From Candidatus Sigynarchaeota archaeon (GTDB taxonomy: Archaea > Asgardarchaeota > Lokiarchaeia > Sigynarchaeales > Sigynarchaeaceae), in NCBI GenBank assembly GCA_030587525.1, contig JAUQYW010000284.1, positions 1-17,996 of the forward strand: 17,996 nucleotides of DNA, written 5' to 3'. The position numbers and the translations under genes were made by a program. Below the pieces are notes generated by a model. The model saw only the letters and a list, made by a program, of their open reading frames with translations, was not told the DNA's origin and ran no database searches. This document shows, piece after piece, positions 7,048 through 13,455 of this stretch; the first letter of the stretch is position 1; each line of letters starts with the position of its first letter.

Positions 7048-7605
7048 TCGCGAGACCCGGTTTTTTTTAATGGTTTCTAGGGTGAAGTTGTCTTTCGTTT
7101 GGTTTCTAGTCCTCGATCCTCACCACTTATTCAATCCTGGAACGTGGGTGGTGGAAACAATTGCATATGTCTCAGTCCTCGGTCCCGCACATATGCCCGG
7201 TGCATTCATCTCGGTCGTCGTAGGAGAAAATGGAATTGTTTTTCCTTGAAAATGTGGAGATCAGATTATTGTCGGATACGGGCAAGAATGCTTGGGAAAG
7301 TCAAGCATCTCCGATGAGAACCGAGTCATGATACATGTAAAGCGCGTGAACCTTTAATGATTGCACATTCCATGAAATAAGCACCTCGTGATTTCAAAAA
7401 GAAACCAAATTGTACACATTGCTTTGATAAGGACATGTATCAGCGGGTCTTATTTACAAAACGCTGAAATGATAGCATTTTTGCTTTCAAAATTAATCCA
7501 TTAATAAGGCAATGGGTACTTGGCCCGCGATCGGGTCTCAATGATCACAAGTTTTAAGAAAGCCATCTTCGTATTTTTATCGATCACAAACACCGGTGAA
7601 CATTT
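7048..7605. other. Divergent promoter region between purF and the PfkB-family kinase gene
   Basis: 558 bp without a convincing gene; a 72-codon plus frame at 7099-7317 is Arg/Ser/Cys-rich and looks like chance. Near purF it holds a perfect 10-bp direct repeat TGGTTTCTAG (7071-7080, 7100-7109), a near-repeat AGTCCTCG(A/G)TCC (7108-7119, 7174-7185), an 8-bp inverted repeat GCATATGT/ACATATGC (7163-7170, 7189-7196), and a hairpin ATGCTTG-7 nt-CAAGCAT (7288-7308). The right half is AT-rich, with TATTTTTATC (about 7570-7580) suitably placed as a TATA element for the kinase gene. Confidence 0.5.
7163..7308. repeat. Cluster of two inverted repeats in the purF leader/promoter region
   Basis: GCATATGT (7163-7170) pairs with ACATATGC (7189-7196) across 18 nt. 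ATGCTTG (7288-7294) pairs with CAAGCAT (7302-7308) across 7 nt. Both are perfect. They lie upstream of purF in DNA with higher GC than the adjacent 7340-7600 stretch. They could be operators, a structured leader or part of an unannotated RNA; the sequence alone does not decide. Confidence 0.3.
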
Positions 7606-8805
7606 ATGGATTACACGCCTTATCCAGCATCTTTAAACAAGGATGCTACATGGGCGGCGCTCGATCGCGTCAAGCAGAAATTTATGGATCGCAAGGCGCT
7701 GCAAACCAAGTTCAAGAACATACAGATCTGCGTTGGAGTTGATGGCTATATCGATTCGCTCTATTCACTTGTTGCAAAGCGCGATAGCGTGGATCAATTC
7801 GCCATCATGCCTTCCATGGTAGACTTCGGAAAAAAGGTCAATGACACGGCGGGATCGAGCTGCAATGTCGAGCGCGTGCTCAAGAAATTAATTGGAGGCG
7901 GGTTCGGCCCGAACATCGCCCGCGCCCTTGCCACGCTCGGTGCAAAGATCGACTTGATCGGTTGCGTTGGCAAGCCAGATGAGGTGTTTACCAAGAGCTT
8001 GCCATCGACCGTCTCGTTTTACTCCCTCGCTGATCCGGGTGCTACTTGCGCCCTGGAATTCAACGACGGTAAGGTCATGCTGACGGACTTCGCAAACATC
8101 AACAACGTCACGTGGGACCTCATCAAGAAAAAAGTCGGAAAGGACAAGCTGATCGACCTGTTCAACAAGGCGGATGCCATTGGCCAAGGCCACTGGTCAC
8201 TCGTGCCGCATCTCAACGAGATCTGGGCTGCATGGATCAAAGAAGTCTTTCCATCGTTAAAAACGAAGGATCGAACTTTCTTCGTGGATCCCGCAGACAT
8301 GACCAAGCGCTCGCCCCAACACATTGCAGAAATGATGAAACAGCTCGAAGCGATCAACCAGATCAAGGGCATGAAGGTCGTGGTGTCGCTCAACGATAAG
8401 GAGGCGATCCAGGTTACCAAGGCGATCCCGGCAGCGGGAAAGATCGATACCTTCCAGGATTACTACACTGCTGGCGAAAAAATGATGAAACACTTCAACA
8501 TCAACGGGTTGATCATCCATCACCCGCAATTCGCGACGATTTCGACGAAAAAGGAATCCTGGCACGTCAAGGAGGGATACACGACGAAGCCGCGCTTCAC
8601 GACCGCAGCAGGGGATCATTTCAACGGCGGAGCGCTCATCGCGCTGGCGTCAGGCTTGTTCAATCTTGATGAGGCTATCATCATTGCTAACGCGTGCACA
8701 GCGCATTTCGTGCGCACGGGAATTTCTCCCGATCTGGATTTGCTCGGCAATTTCATCACCAAGTATAAAAAATATGTTGATGAGGATATCGATATCATCG
8801 TGTAA
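7606..8805 (+). CDS. PfkB/ribokinase-family carbohydrate or nucleoside kinase
   Basis: ATP-dependent phosphorylation of a sugar or nucleoside hydroxyl; substrate unknown. 399 residues, longer than ribokinase (~310), because of an N-terminal extension of about 40 residues and extra helices. Seen: core strand ICVGVDGYIDSLYSLV (41-56), the PfkB glycine-rich region IGGGFGPNIARALATLGAKIDLIGCVG (96-122), and the C-terminal signature FTTAAGDHFNGGALIALASG (331-350) with catalytic base D337. The signature normally reads DTxGAGD; here the first Asp is Thr and GAGD is AAGD. ATG at 7606 is preceded by GGTGA with 7 nt spacing. It is transcribed alone and followed by T-runs. A role in sugar or nucleotide salvage is possible, but nothing nearby fixes the substrate. 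Confidence 0.88.
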   Translation: MDYTPYPASLNKDATWAALDRVKQKFMDRKALQTKFKNIQICVGVDGYIDSLYSLVAKRDSVDQFAIMPSMVDFGKKVNDTAGSSCNVERVLKKLIGGGFGPNIARALATLGAKIDLIGCVGKPDEVFTKSLPSTVSFYSLADPGATCALEFNDGKVMLTDFANINNVTWDLIKKKVGKDKLIDLFNKADAIGQGHWSLVPHLNEIWAAWIKEVFPSLKTKDRTFFVDPADMTKRSPQHIAEMMKQLEAINQIKGMKVVVSLNDKEAIQVTKAIPAAGKIDTFQDYYTAGEKMMKHFNINGLIIHHPQFATISTKKESWHVKEGYTTKPRFTTAAGDHFNGGALIALASGLFNLDEAIIIANACTAHFVRTGISPDLDLLGNFITKYKKYVDEDIDIIV

Positions 8806-8810
8806 TCACT

Positions 8811-8833
8811 CCCCTTTTTATCTTGCTTTTTTC
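8811..8833 (+). terminator. T-tract terminator after the kinase gene
   Basis: Two T runs (five at 8815-8819 and six at 8827-8832) begin 10 nt after the stop codon, in a pyrimidine-rich stretch CCCCTTTTTATCTTGC. There is no stem; this fits archaeal U-tract termination. Confidence 0.45.
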
Positions 8834-8938
8834 ATGAATTCGACGCTAGCCATACACATTTACCATAAGAGCATCCTGGACCGAAACATGGCTGGACATG
8901 CTCATGGCGGATTACTGGGGTGATACCGTGATAGCGCC

Positions 8939-9334
8939 GTGATTGATAAGCGATGGCACGGGGAATACATCAGAATCAATACTCTCGTGATGATCCTCAT
9001 GCTGAACGCCAATGCTCAAATGCTGCCCCGCATCCCGCGTGCTAGCCTTCAAGACATGTCCGATGCTTCGGTGAAGTACATTCTCCCGTATCTCGACGCA
9101 AAAACTTGCCCGCTCTGCCAGGGCACACTCACTATCGACCAGCAACCAGAATCCGTGTTTGCTTTTTGCGATCGCTGCCATGAATTCGACGTGAGCATTC
9201 ATATGGACGTGGAAACGAAATTGGCCGTGCTCGGGTACTCCTCGCTCGCGGGGCCGGAAGGTTTCGTGGATCCGGACACTCTCAACGCGCTCGGAACAGT
9301 CTTGATGAGAAAGGGATATTCGCAGCTCAGGTAA
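8939..9334 (+). CDS. Small zinc-ribbon protein, unknown function
   Basis: A 131-codon frame opening with GTG at 8939; the ATGs at codons 18 and 21 are plausible later starts, and none has a good ribosome site. The centre carries a classic zinc ribbon: CPLC (C57, C60) and CDRC (C77, C80), separated by 16 residues containing LTIDQQPESVFAF. The rest is soluble and partly helical (ASVKYILPYLDA before the ribbon, VDPDTLNALGTVLMRKGYSQ after it), with no enzyme signature. Such ribbons commonly serve in nucleic-acid or protein binding, but no function can be assigned. The last 8 bp overlap the 3' end of the convergent gene at 9327-10463. Confidence 0.72.
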   Translation: MIDKRWHGEYIRINTLVMILMLNANAQMLPRIPRASLQDMSDASVKYILPYLDAKTCPLCQGTLTIDQQPESVFAFCDRCHEFDVSIHMDVETKLAVLGYSSLAGPEGFVDPDTLNALGTVLMRKGYSQLR

Positions 9335-10463
9335 CAGAGCGCCGTTTTTTAAACTCCGCATCGCCCTCGACGATGATCGAGTTATTTTCCCCGTCGTGTT
9401 TCAAGAATCCTATCTTTTCAAGGTATACCAATGCTTTTTGAAATAGCATAAAGTTGAGATCGAATTGCCTGTATCCCGCGCTCGATGCACTCACCCGGGC
9501 AAAGAGATCCCGCTCATCAAGGTTATCGTCGATGAGAAACATGACCAGCGCCGCGATCATATCAAGATTATAATTTTCCTCGAAGGACGACTCCGGAAAC
9601 ATGTGCAGCAGCTTATAATCGAAATCGCCGCACAAGTTCAAGTCCTTCGAGATGCGCTCGATCTGATATTGCGCGTGATCGACGGGGTGGTGGCTGAGGA
9701 TGTCGAAGCAGGCGCCGGGGGACTGCAATGCATCGCCGATCACCGCGCGAACGGATAAAATGGCGAGCTGGTCCTTGAACCGCTCGCTGATTTTCGGAAA
9801 CTGTTTCTGCAGCAAGAGCCTCGTCATGGTAAACACGCCGATACCCGGCCAGTACTGGGAAAAAGGCGCCGACGGGTGCACGACGATCATATCATCGTAT
9901 GCGGATGCGCTCGCCAGGAAGTCTTGCTGGATGACCGGACCAAACTTGAACGTAAGCTTCGGAAATTTCACGCCCCACATGCTTTCAACGGCTTCTTTCA
10001 AGTCCACGAGCGTGCGGTGCGCGCCCGCGAGACGATCTTCCGTGAACCACGAGCTCGGGTTGCCGGCGAGCAGCGATCGCTCGGTATTCGCCTCCAGGAA
10101 AGAGTACAGCGCGTTCGGGGAAAAAAGCTTCGGGAAAAACCCGCGAAACAGGGATAGCATCACGTCCGCATACGGCAAGCATGCCCATGGCATGGAAACC
10201 CGGATATCATCGACCACGACCTTGATGGCCGCGAGGCTGCCGACGTGATAATCGATAATTTTCGGCGCCACGCCATTCACCGCGAGCACGTTCTCGTTCG
10301 ATGCAATGTCTTTGCACGACATGATCGACGGGAAATTCTCCAGAGAACGACTCAACTCGTGCATCACCCTAACAATGAACGATGGATCTCGTTGCAGTGC
10401 CAAGTTGACAAGTGCTGTGTCTCGGAGCCTTTCGCTGGGCGACCCCGTTCTCGTTTCGCTCAT
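9327..10463 (-). CDS. Hypothetical protein, 378 aa, unrecognised
   Basis: Starts with ATG at 10463, preceded by GGATGATATACG (partial ribosome site). Codon use matches the neighbouring genes, so it is very likely real. No signal peptide or clear membrane segment, so cytosolic. It is mostly mixed alpha/beta, with a middle region VKFPKLTFKFGPVIQQDFLASASAYDDMIVVHPSAPF (about 164-200) that looks like a beta-rich core. The C-terminus, FMLFQKALVYLEKIGFLKHDGENNSIIVEGDAEF, resembles a winged-helix wing with DNA- or partner-binding potential. I see no catalytic motif I can name. It faces away from the 58-aa zinc-ribbon gene and converges with the 131-aa zinc-ribbon gene, overlapping its tail by 8 bp. 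Confidence 0.8.
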   Translation of the reverse strand: MSETRTGSPSERLRDTALVNLALQRDPSFIVRVMHELSRSLENFPSIMSCKDIASNENVLAVNGVAPKIIDYHVGSLAAIKVVVDDIRVSMPWACLPYADVMLSLFRGFFPKLFSPNALYSFLEANTERSLLAGNPSSWFTEDRLAGAHRTLVDLKEAVESMWGVKFPKLTFKFGPVIQQDFLASASAYDDMIVVHPSAPFSQYWPGIGVFTMTRLLLQKQFPKISERFKDQLAILSVRAVIGDALQSPGACFDILSHHPVDHAQYQIERISKDLNLCGDFDYKLLHMFPESSFEENYNLDMIAALVMFLIDDNLDERDLFARVSASSAGYRQFDLNFMLFQKALVYLEKIGFLKHDGENNSIIVEGDAEFKKRRSVT

Positions 10464-10549
10464 CGTATATCATCCGGGCATTGCCGCCGGGGATCAATCG
10501 GTAGCCATCCAAACAAAGATAATTTTAATTACATTCGGATAGATATTAC

Positions 10550-10560
10550 TATAAAATAAA
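10550..10560 (+). promoter_or_regulatory. TATA box for the 58-aa zinc-ribbon gene
   Basis: TATAAAATAAA lies about 30-40 nt before the ATG at 10590, the distance expected for an archaeal TATA element giving a leader of roughly 10 nt that still includes the ribosome site. AT-rich DNA makes chance matches common, hence moderate confidence. Confidence 0.5.
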
Positions 10561-10589
10561 GATCACGAACATAAAAAAGGTAGATTCCT

Positions 10590-10766
10590 ATGTCTGATAC
10601 ACAACGAAAATTTGTTTGTCCTTCGTGTGGAGCGAAAAAGCCCTTCGTGACGGAACAAAACGATAAATCCAGGCCCCCAATTATGACCGGGAGTGGCCTG
10701 GCTCCCATGTATCATAAAAAGCTCGTATGTTCAAATTGCAACAACGAATGGAAGCCAGAGGAATAA
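10590..10766 (+). CDS. Small zinc-ribbon protein, 58 aa
   Basis: A short gene that a length cutoff of 60 codons would miss. ATG at 10590, stop TAA at 10764-10766; AAAAAAGGTAG provides a ribosome site about 8 nt ahead and a TATA box lies 30 nt further up. The product begins MSDTQRKFVCPSCGAKK and ends KLVCSNCNNEWKPEE: two CxxC knuckles (C10/C13 and C47/C50) joined by a 33-residue loop (TEQNDKSRPPIMTGSGLAPMYHK). This is a zinc-ribbon layout, probably the entire protein. The spacing, initiation signals and a following T-rich tract all support a real single-gene transcript. Function unknown; a nucleic-acid- or protein-binding adaptor is a guess from the fold alone. Confidence 0.82.
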   Translation: MSDTQRKFVCPSCGAKKPFVTEQNDKSRPPIMTGSGLAPMYHKKLVCSNCNNEWKPEE

Positions 10767-10787
10767 GGCACTACTTGAATTGATAAT

Positions 10788-10810
10788 CTTCTTTTTATTT
10801 TCCTGCTTTT
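10788..10810 (+). terminator. T-rich terminator after the 58-aa gene
   Basis: CTTCTTTTTATTTTCCTGC plus a further TTTT begins 21 nt past the stop codon. It is a U-tract terminator candidate without a stem. Confidence 0.4.
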
Positions 10811-10890
10811 AATGAAATCACCACGTGATCATCGTTCGATCGCGTGTCACTTTTCTCTTTCCCAATCACGAGACAATCATCAAAAAGGAA

Positions 10891-11724
10891 CTACGATTGC
10901 ATGCAAAAAAAAACGGCGATGGCAGCCGCGACGTCCTTTCCTTGCACGTCAAGCGGCATCGTGTGGTCAGACTTGTCGAACCACGCGATCTCGACAGAAC
11001 CTTTCGCCCTTGCCTGGACCCACGACGTCACGACAGGATCGATCGTCGAGTCATTGCGCGAGTGCGCGATGAACACGGGGCACGTGATGTGATGCAGCAT
11101 CTTGCGCGCGTGCAGCGAGAGGCGCTGCAGCTGCGCCGCGGCGATCGTGTTGTGCGCGGAATAGCTGTAATTCACGAAGGATCTCGGTTTTTGTTTTTTT
11201 TTGATGTTCAAGTCGATCTTGCCCATAAATACCATAGCAAAGCCAGCACCCGCGGGCAATTTCAAGGCCGGAGCGGTGGCAGCACACGCATCGACGAGGC
11301 CCTCGCCCGCAATCGCCAGCGCAGCAGCCCCGCCCATGGATTGCCCGTACAAGAAAACCTTGGAATAGAGTTTCCTCCCCTTGGCGATCTCTTGCCGGAT
11401 GGCTTCGAGCACGTTGACCCTGGTCATGGTCTTGATCGCGCGGCGTTGATCCTCATCTTCCTTGAATCCATGACCAGGCAAGAGAGGCGCCACCGCGTCC
11501 ATACCTCGTTGAACGCATGCGTCAGCAACTGGCCGGGTCTCGTACGGCGTCGCACCGAACCCGTGCAAGCAGATCACGATGCTGTTCGGTTTGTTAGCTT
11601 GTTTCAAGTAAAAAGGCTGTCCTTCTGGCCATAATTTGCCAAGCAGCGGTTCTGGAACGGGATCAAACCCGGAGAGATAGACCACCGAAGGTGCGGTTGG
11701 TTTCGTCGAGTTCATGTGCTTCAC
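10891..11724 (-). CDS. Alpha/beta hydrolase (monoacylglycerol lipase/carboxylesterase type)
   Basis: Serine hydrolase of carboxylic esters, probably cytosolic. 277 residues from the GTG at 11724; the ATG at codon 4 (11715) is an equally good start. The oxyanion motif HGFG is at 54-57, and then GMDAVAPLLPGHG (74-86) matches the carboxylesterase/monoacylglycerol lipase pattern. Nucleophile elbow YGQSMGG holds S129. Catalytic Asp is D225 in HSRNDSTIDP and His is H254 in KSDHTMPLD, so the triad is complete. The stop of the upstream phosphodiesterase (TGA) directly abuts this GTG, and GGAAAG within that gene's last codons serves as ribosome site, implying translational coupling. The pairing suggests breakdown of glycerolipids or their head groups, but the true substrate is unknown. 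Confidence 0.9.
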   Translation of the reverse strand: MKHMNSTKPTAPSVVYLSGFDPVPEPLLGKLWPEGQPFYLKQANKPNSIVICLHGFGATPYETRPVADACVQRGMDAVAPLLPGHGFKEDEDQRRAIKTMTRVNVLEAIRQEIAKGRKLYSKVFLYGQSMGGAAALAIAGEGLVDACAATAPALKLPAGAGFAMVFMGKIDLNIKKKQKPRSFVNYSYSAHNTIAAAQLQRLSLHARKMLHHITCPVFIAHSRNDSTIDPVVTSWVQARAKGSVEIAWFDKSDHTMPLDVQGKDVAAAIAVFFCMQS

Positions 11725-12441
11725 TCACGCTTTCCATGTACCATCGATGACCTTTTCAGGATGGTTCGTGTAGATCGCATCGGGCTTGAACGCGGTGGCT
11801 GCTTTGAGCTTGCTTTCATCGTGCACGTCCCAGATAAAGACTTTCATGCCAATATTTCGGGCCGCGTTGACCAGGTCTTGCGTGACATCGGCAAGCTTGA
11901 TGTTGAGCACATCCACGTGCCGTTTCTTGCACGTTTCAATCACCCCGTTCACGCCGAGATGTTCCAATTGGCGGATGCGGACAGACCAGACGAATAGCAT
12001 CGCCGGCGCCACGCGACGCCAGTGCACCAAGGCGGTGCTGGTGGTGTTGCAAGCAAAAATGTTTTTTGCAATTCCATATTGGTTGGAGATCCGTGCCAAT
12101 CGATTGAATTCCTTGTTGCCGGGAATGTCAAGGCTCCATGTTATCTCGTGCAACAAGCCTGCGCGTTGGAAATGCTCGAACACGTCGGAAACGAGCGGCA
12201 CATACTCGCCCTCGCCGATGTCCATTGTTAAATACTTGCTTGCGGGGATCAAGCTAGCCCGCACCGGGATCTTGCCACGAACTTTCACCGTGGAATCGTG
12301 AAAGAACACCAGTCTCCCATCCAACGTCGCGCGGACGTCGCTTTCCAATGCCTTCGTGCCCGCCGCGATGGCTTGCTGGAAGGCTTTCAGCGAGTTATCC
12401 GGCGCGTTACCGGATGCCCCGCGATGCGCGAACACGAGCAT
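11725..12441 (-). CDS. Glycerophosphodiester phosphodiesterase (GDPD/UgpQ family)
   Basis: Hydrolyses glycerophosphodiesters to glycerol phosphate and an alcohol; a cytosolic TIM barrel of UgpQ size (238 residues, no signal peptide). The N-terminus FAHRGASGNAPDNSLKAF holds catalytic H6 and R7; E33 and D35 in LESDV bind metal; H48 in FFHD is the second catalytic histidine. The C-terminal strands VFIWDVHD and DAIYTNHPEKV match the family WTV and DG(I/V)xTDxP elements. Two usual glutamates appear as aspartate: PENT is PDNS (D15) and the IEIK strand is SLDIPG (D105), conservative changes that probably keep activity. First gene of a two-gene unit with the alpha/beta hydrolase. In archaea the natural substrate could be head groups of ether lipids or imported diesters. 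Confidence 0.93.
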   Translation of the reverse strand: MLVFAHRGASGNAPDNSLKAFQQAIAAGTKALESDVRATLDGRLVFFHDSTVKVRGKIPVRASLIPASKYLTMDIGEGEYVPLVSDVFEHFQRAGLLHEITWSLDIPGNKEFNRLARISNQYGIAKNIFACNTTSTALVHWRRVAPAMLFVWSVRIRQLEHLGVNGVIETCKKRHVDVLNIKLADVTQDLVNAARNIGMKVFIWDVHDESKLKAATAFKPDAIYTNHPEKVIDGTWKA

Positions 12442-12462
12442 GGGCTTTCGACACCAATTTTT

Positions 12463-12482
12463 TTGCCAATTGTAATTGACAA
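12463..12482. promoter_or_regulatory. Possible operator of the phosphodiesterase-hydrolase unit
   Basis: TTGCCAATT-GT-AATTGACAA, a 9-bp inverted repeat with one mismatch. It lies 22-41 nt upstream of the phosphodiesterase ATG and about 20 nt downstream of the minus-strand TATA-like AATTATAAATT, so it would cover the predicted transcription start, a common place for an archaeal repressor site. Confidence 0.3.
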
Positions 12483-12700
12483 TTCCCTCGGCCAGAATTT
12501 ATAATTTATTCAAAGGTTACGCTGCACGATACAAAACGAGCGAGAAAAAACGATTCAACCCGAGCTCATAGTTCGGCGATCTATCCCGGCCATCGCGTGC
12601 TCGAAATCGATTGCTTCCGGGCTCATGTTCGCGCGCTGCTTGGATTTGCGAAAAAATGCGGATGATTTTCACGGGTTTTTTCACGCCGCACGATAATGAT

Positions 12701-12708
12701 TTTATATC
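12701..12708 (+). promoter_or_regulatory. TATA box for the L10e gene
   Basis: TTTATATC closely fits the archaeal TATA consensus and would start RNA near 12731, giving about a 30-nt leader. A second, weaker CTATATC at 12726-12732 could drive a nearly leaderless transcript instead. Confidence 0.45.
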
Positions 12709-12761
12709 GCCACGAATTTTACACCCTATATCGAACCATTTAATCATACAAGTGAATCATC

Positions 12762-13343
12762 ATGGGAAAAAGACCCTGGCGCTGCTATGCGCAAAAATTC
12801 CACAACAAGCCATATATCAAGAAAAGGGCAGCCAGAGGCAAGGAACTCATCCACGGCGGTGCAGATCCAAAGATTCGCATATTTGAAATGGGCGATTTAA
12901 AGGGCGAAATCGACTGGGATGTCACGATAGGCGTCCAAATCCTGCATTCGACGATGGCATCGGATGGTACCTTAGAAGCGACCCGCACCAGCGTGAACAG
13001 GGCGTTGCGTGATGATGTTGGCAAGGTCGGATTCCTATTCAAGGTTCGACCCCACCCATATCGCGTGTACAGGGAAAATAAATTGATGGGTTTCGCCGGA
13101 GCGGACCGCATATCGTGCGGCATGCGACAATCTTTTGGTAAACCCATAGGAAGATGCGCATCCTTGAAGGCAGGCCAAGTGGTCTTGGAATGCAGCACGT
13201 TTATGAAGCATGAACCTGCCGTACGTGCGGCTCTCAAAGTTGCATCCTATAAGTTCCCAAAGGCATGCCGCCTCGTACTCTTGAAGGCCAAGGACGATAG
13301 TATCCGGAAATTGATCGGCCTTCCTTCCCCGTCTGACGCGTAA
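12762..13343 (+). CDS. rpl10e: 50S ribosomal protein L10e (uL16 family)
   Basis: Component of the large ribosomal subunit next to the peptidyl-transferase centre, contacting tRNA. 193 residues (archaeal forms usually about 170-180). N-terminus MGKRPWRCYAQKFHNKPYIKKR, then DPKIRIFEMGDLKG; middle FKVRPHPYRVYRENKLMGFAGADRISCGMRQSFGKP (about 92-127) is the conserved P-site loop region; C-terminal KVASYKFPKACRLVLLK ends the fold. RCY, NKPY and KIRIF match eukaryotic RPL10 better than the common archaeal forms, with about 6 extra residues between RG and KIRIF. The C-terminus lacks the long eukaryotic extension. ATG at 12762 has only GTGA as ribosome site. Single gene, divergent from the phosphodiesterase unit. 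Confidence 0.96.
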   Translation: MGKRPWRCYAQKFHNKPYIKKRAARGKELIHGGADPKIRIFEMGDLKGEIDWDVTIGVQILHSTMASDGTLEATRTSVNRALRDDVGKVGFLFKVRPHPYRVYRENKLMGFAGADRISCGMRQSFGKPIGRCASLKAGQVVLECSTFMKHEPAVRAALKVASYKFPKACRLVLLKAKDDSIRKLIGLPSPSDA

Positions 13344-13374
13344 ACTTCGTTATTTTAAGTTGTTTCTTGATCCG

Positions 13375-13393
13375 CTTATTTTATTTCCTTTTC
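13375..13393 (+). terminator. T-rich terminator after the L10e gene
   Basis: CTTATTTTATTTCCTTTTC, about 35 nt past the stop codon, is the strongest of several T-rich patches there and lies between convergent genes. No stem seen. Confidence 0.4.
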
Positions 13394-13455
13394 GTTACGA
13401 CGGAGCGTTGATTCTTCCACGAAGCGTGCCGGATATCCATATTCAGGTTGTTTCA

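Larger units (their letters stand above)
12442..12761. other. Divergent region between the phosphodiesterase and L10e genes
   Basis: 320 bp without a supported gene; a 76-codon minus frame at 12517-12747 overlaps both promoters and is basic and low-complexity, so I reject it. It contains an imperfect inverted repeat at 12463-12482, a minus-strand TATA-like AATTATAAATT near 12499-12509 and the TTTATATC box described below. The central part has coding-like GC but no frame I trust. Confidence 0.5.

Noticed and set aside
7099..7317. 72-codon plus-strand frame between purF and the kinase gene
   Set aside because: Arg/Ser/Cys-rich composition without hydrophobic core, no ribosome site, and it spans several repeats; most likely chance.
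8833..9191. 13-bp direct repeat CATGAATTCGACG at 8833-8845 and 9179-9191
   Set aside because: A shared 13-mer is expected by chance roughly once or more in 18 kb; one copy is inside a coding region and the flanks do not match.
10825..11634. 269-codon plus-strand frame opposite the alpha/beta hydrolase
   Set aside because: Arg/His-rich shadow of a gene with a complete catalytic triad on the minus strand.
12517..12747. 76-codon minus-strand frame upstream of L10e
   Set aside because: It runs antisense across the L10e promoter, has basic low-complexity composition, and no ribosome site or family resemblance.
13030..13060. GGTTCGACCCC resembling a tRNA T-arm
   Set aside because: It lies inside the conserved L10e coding frame and no acceptor or anticodon stem can be drawn around it.
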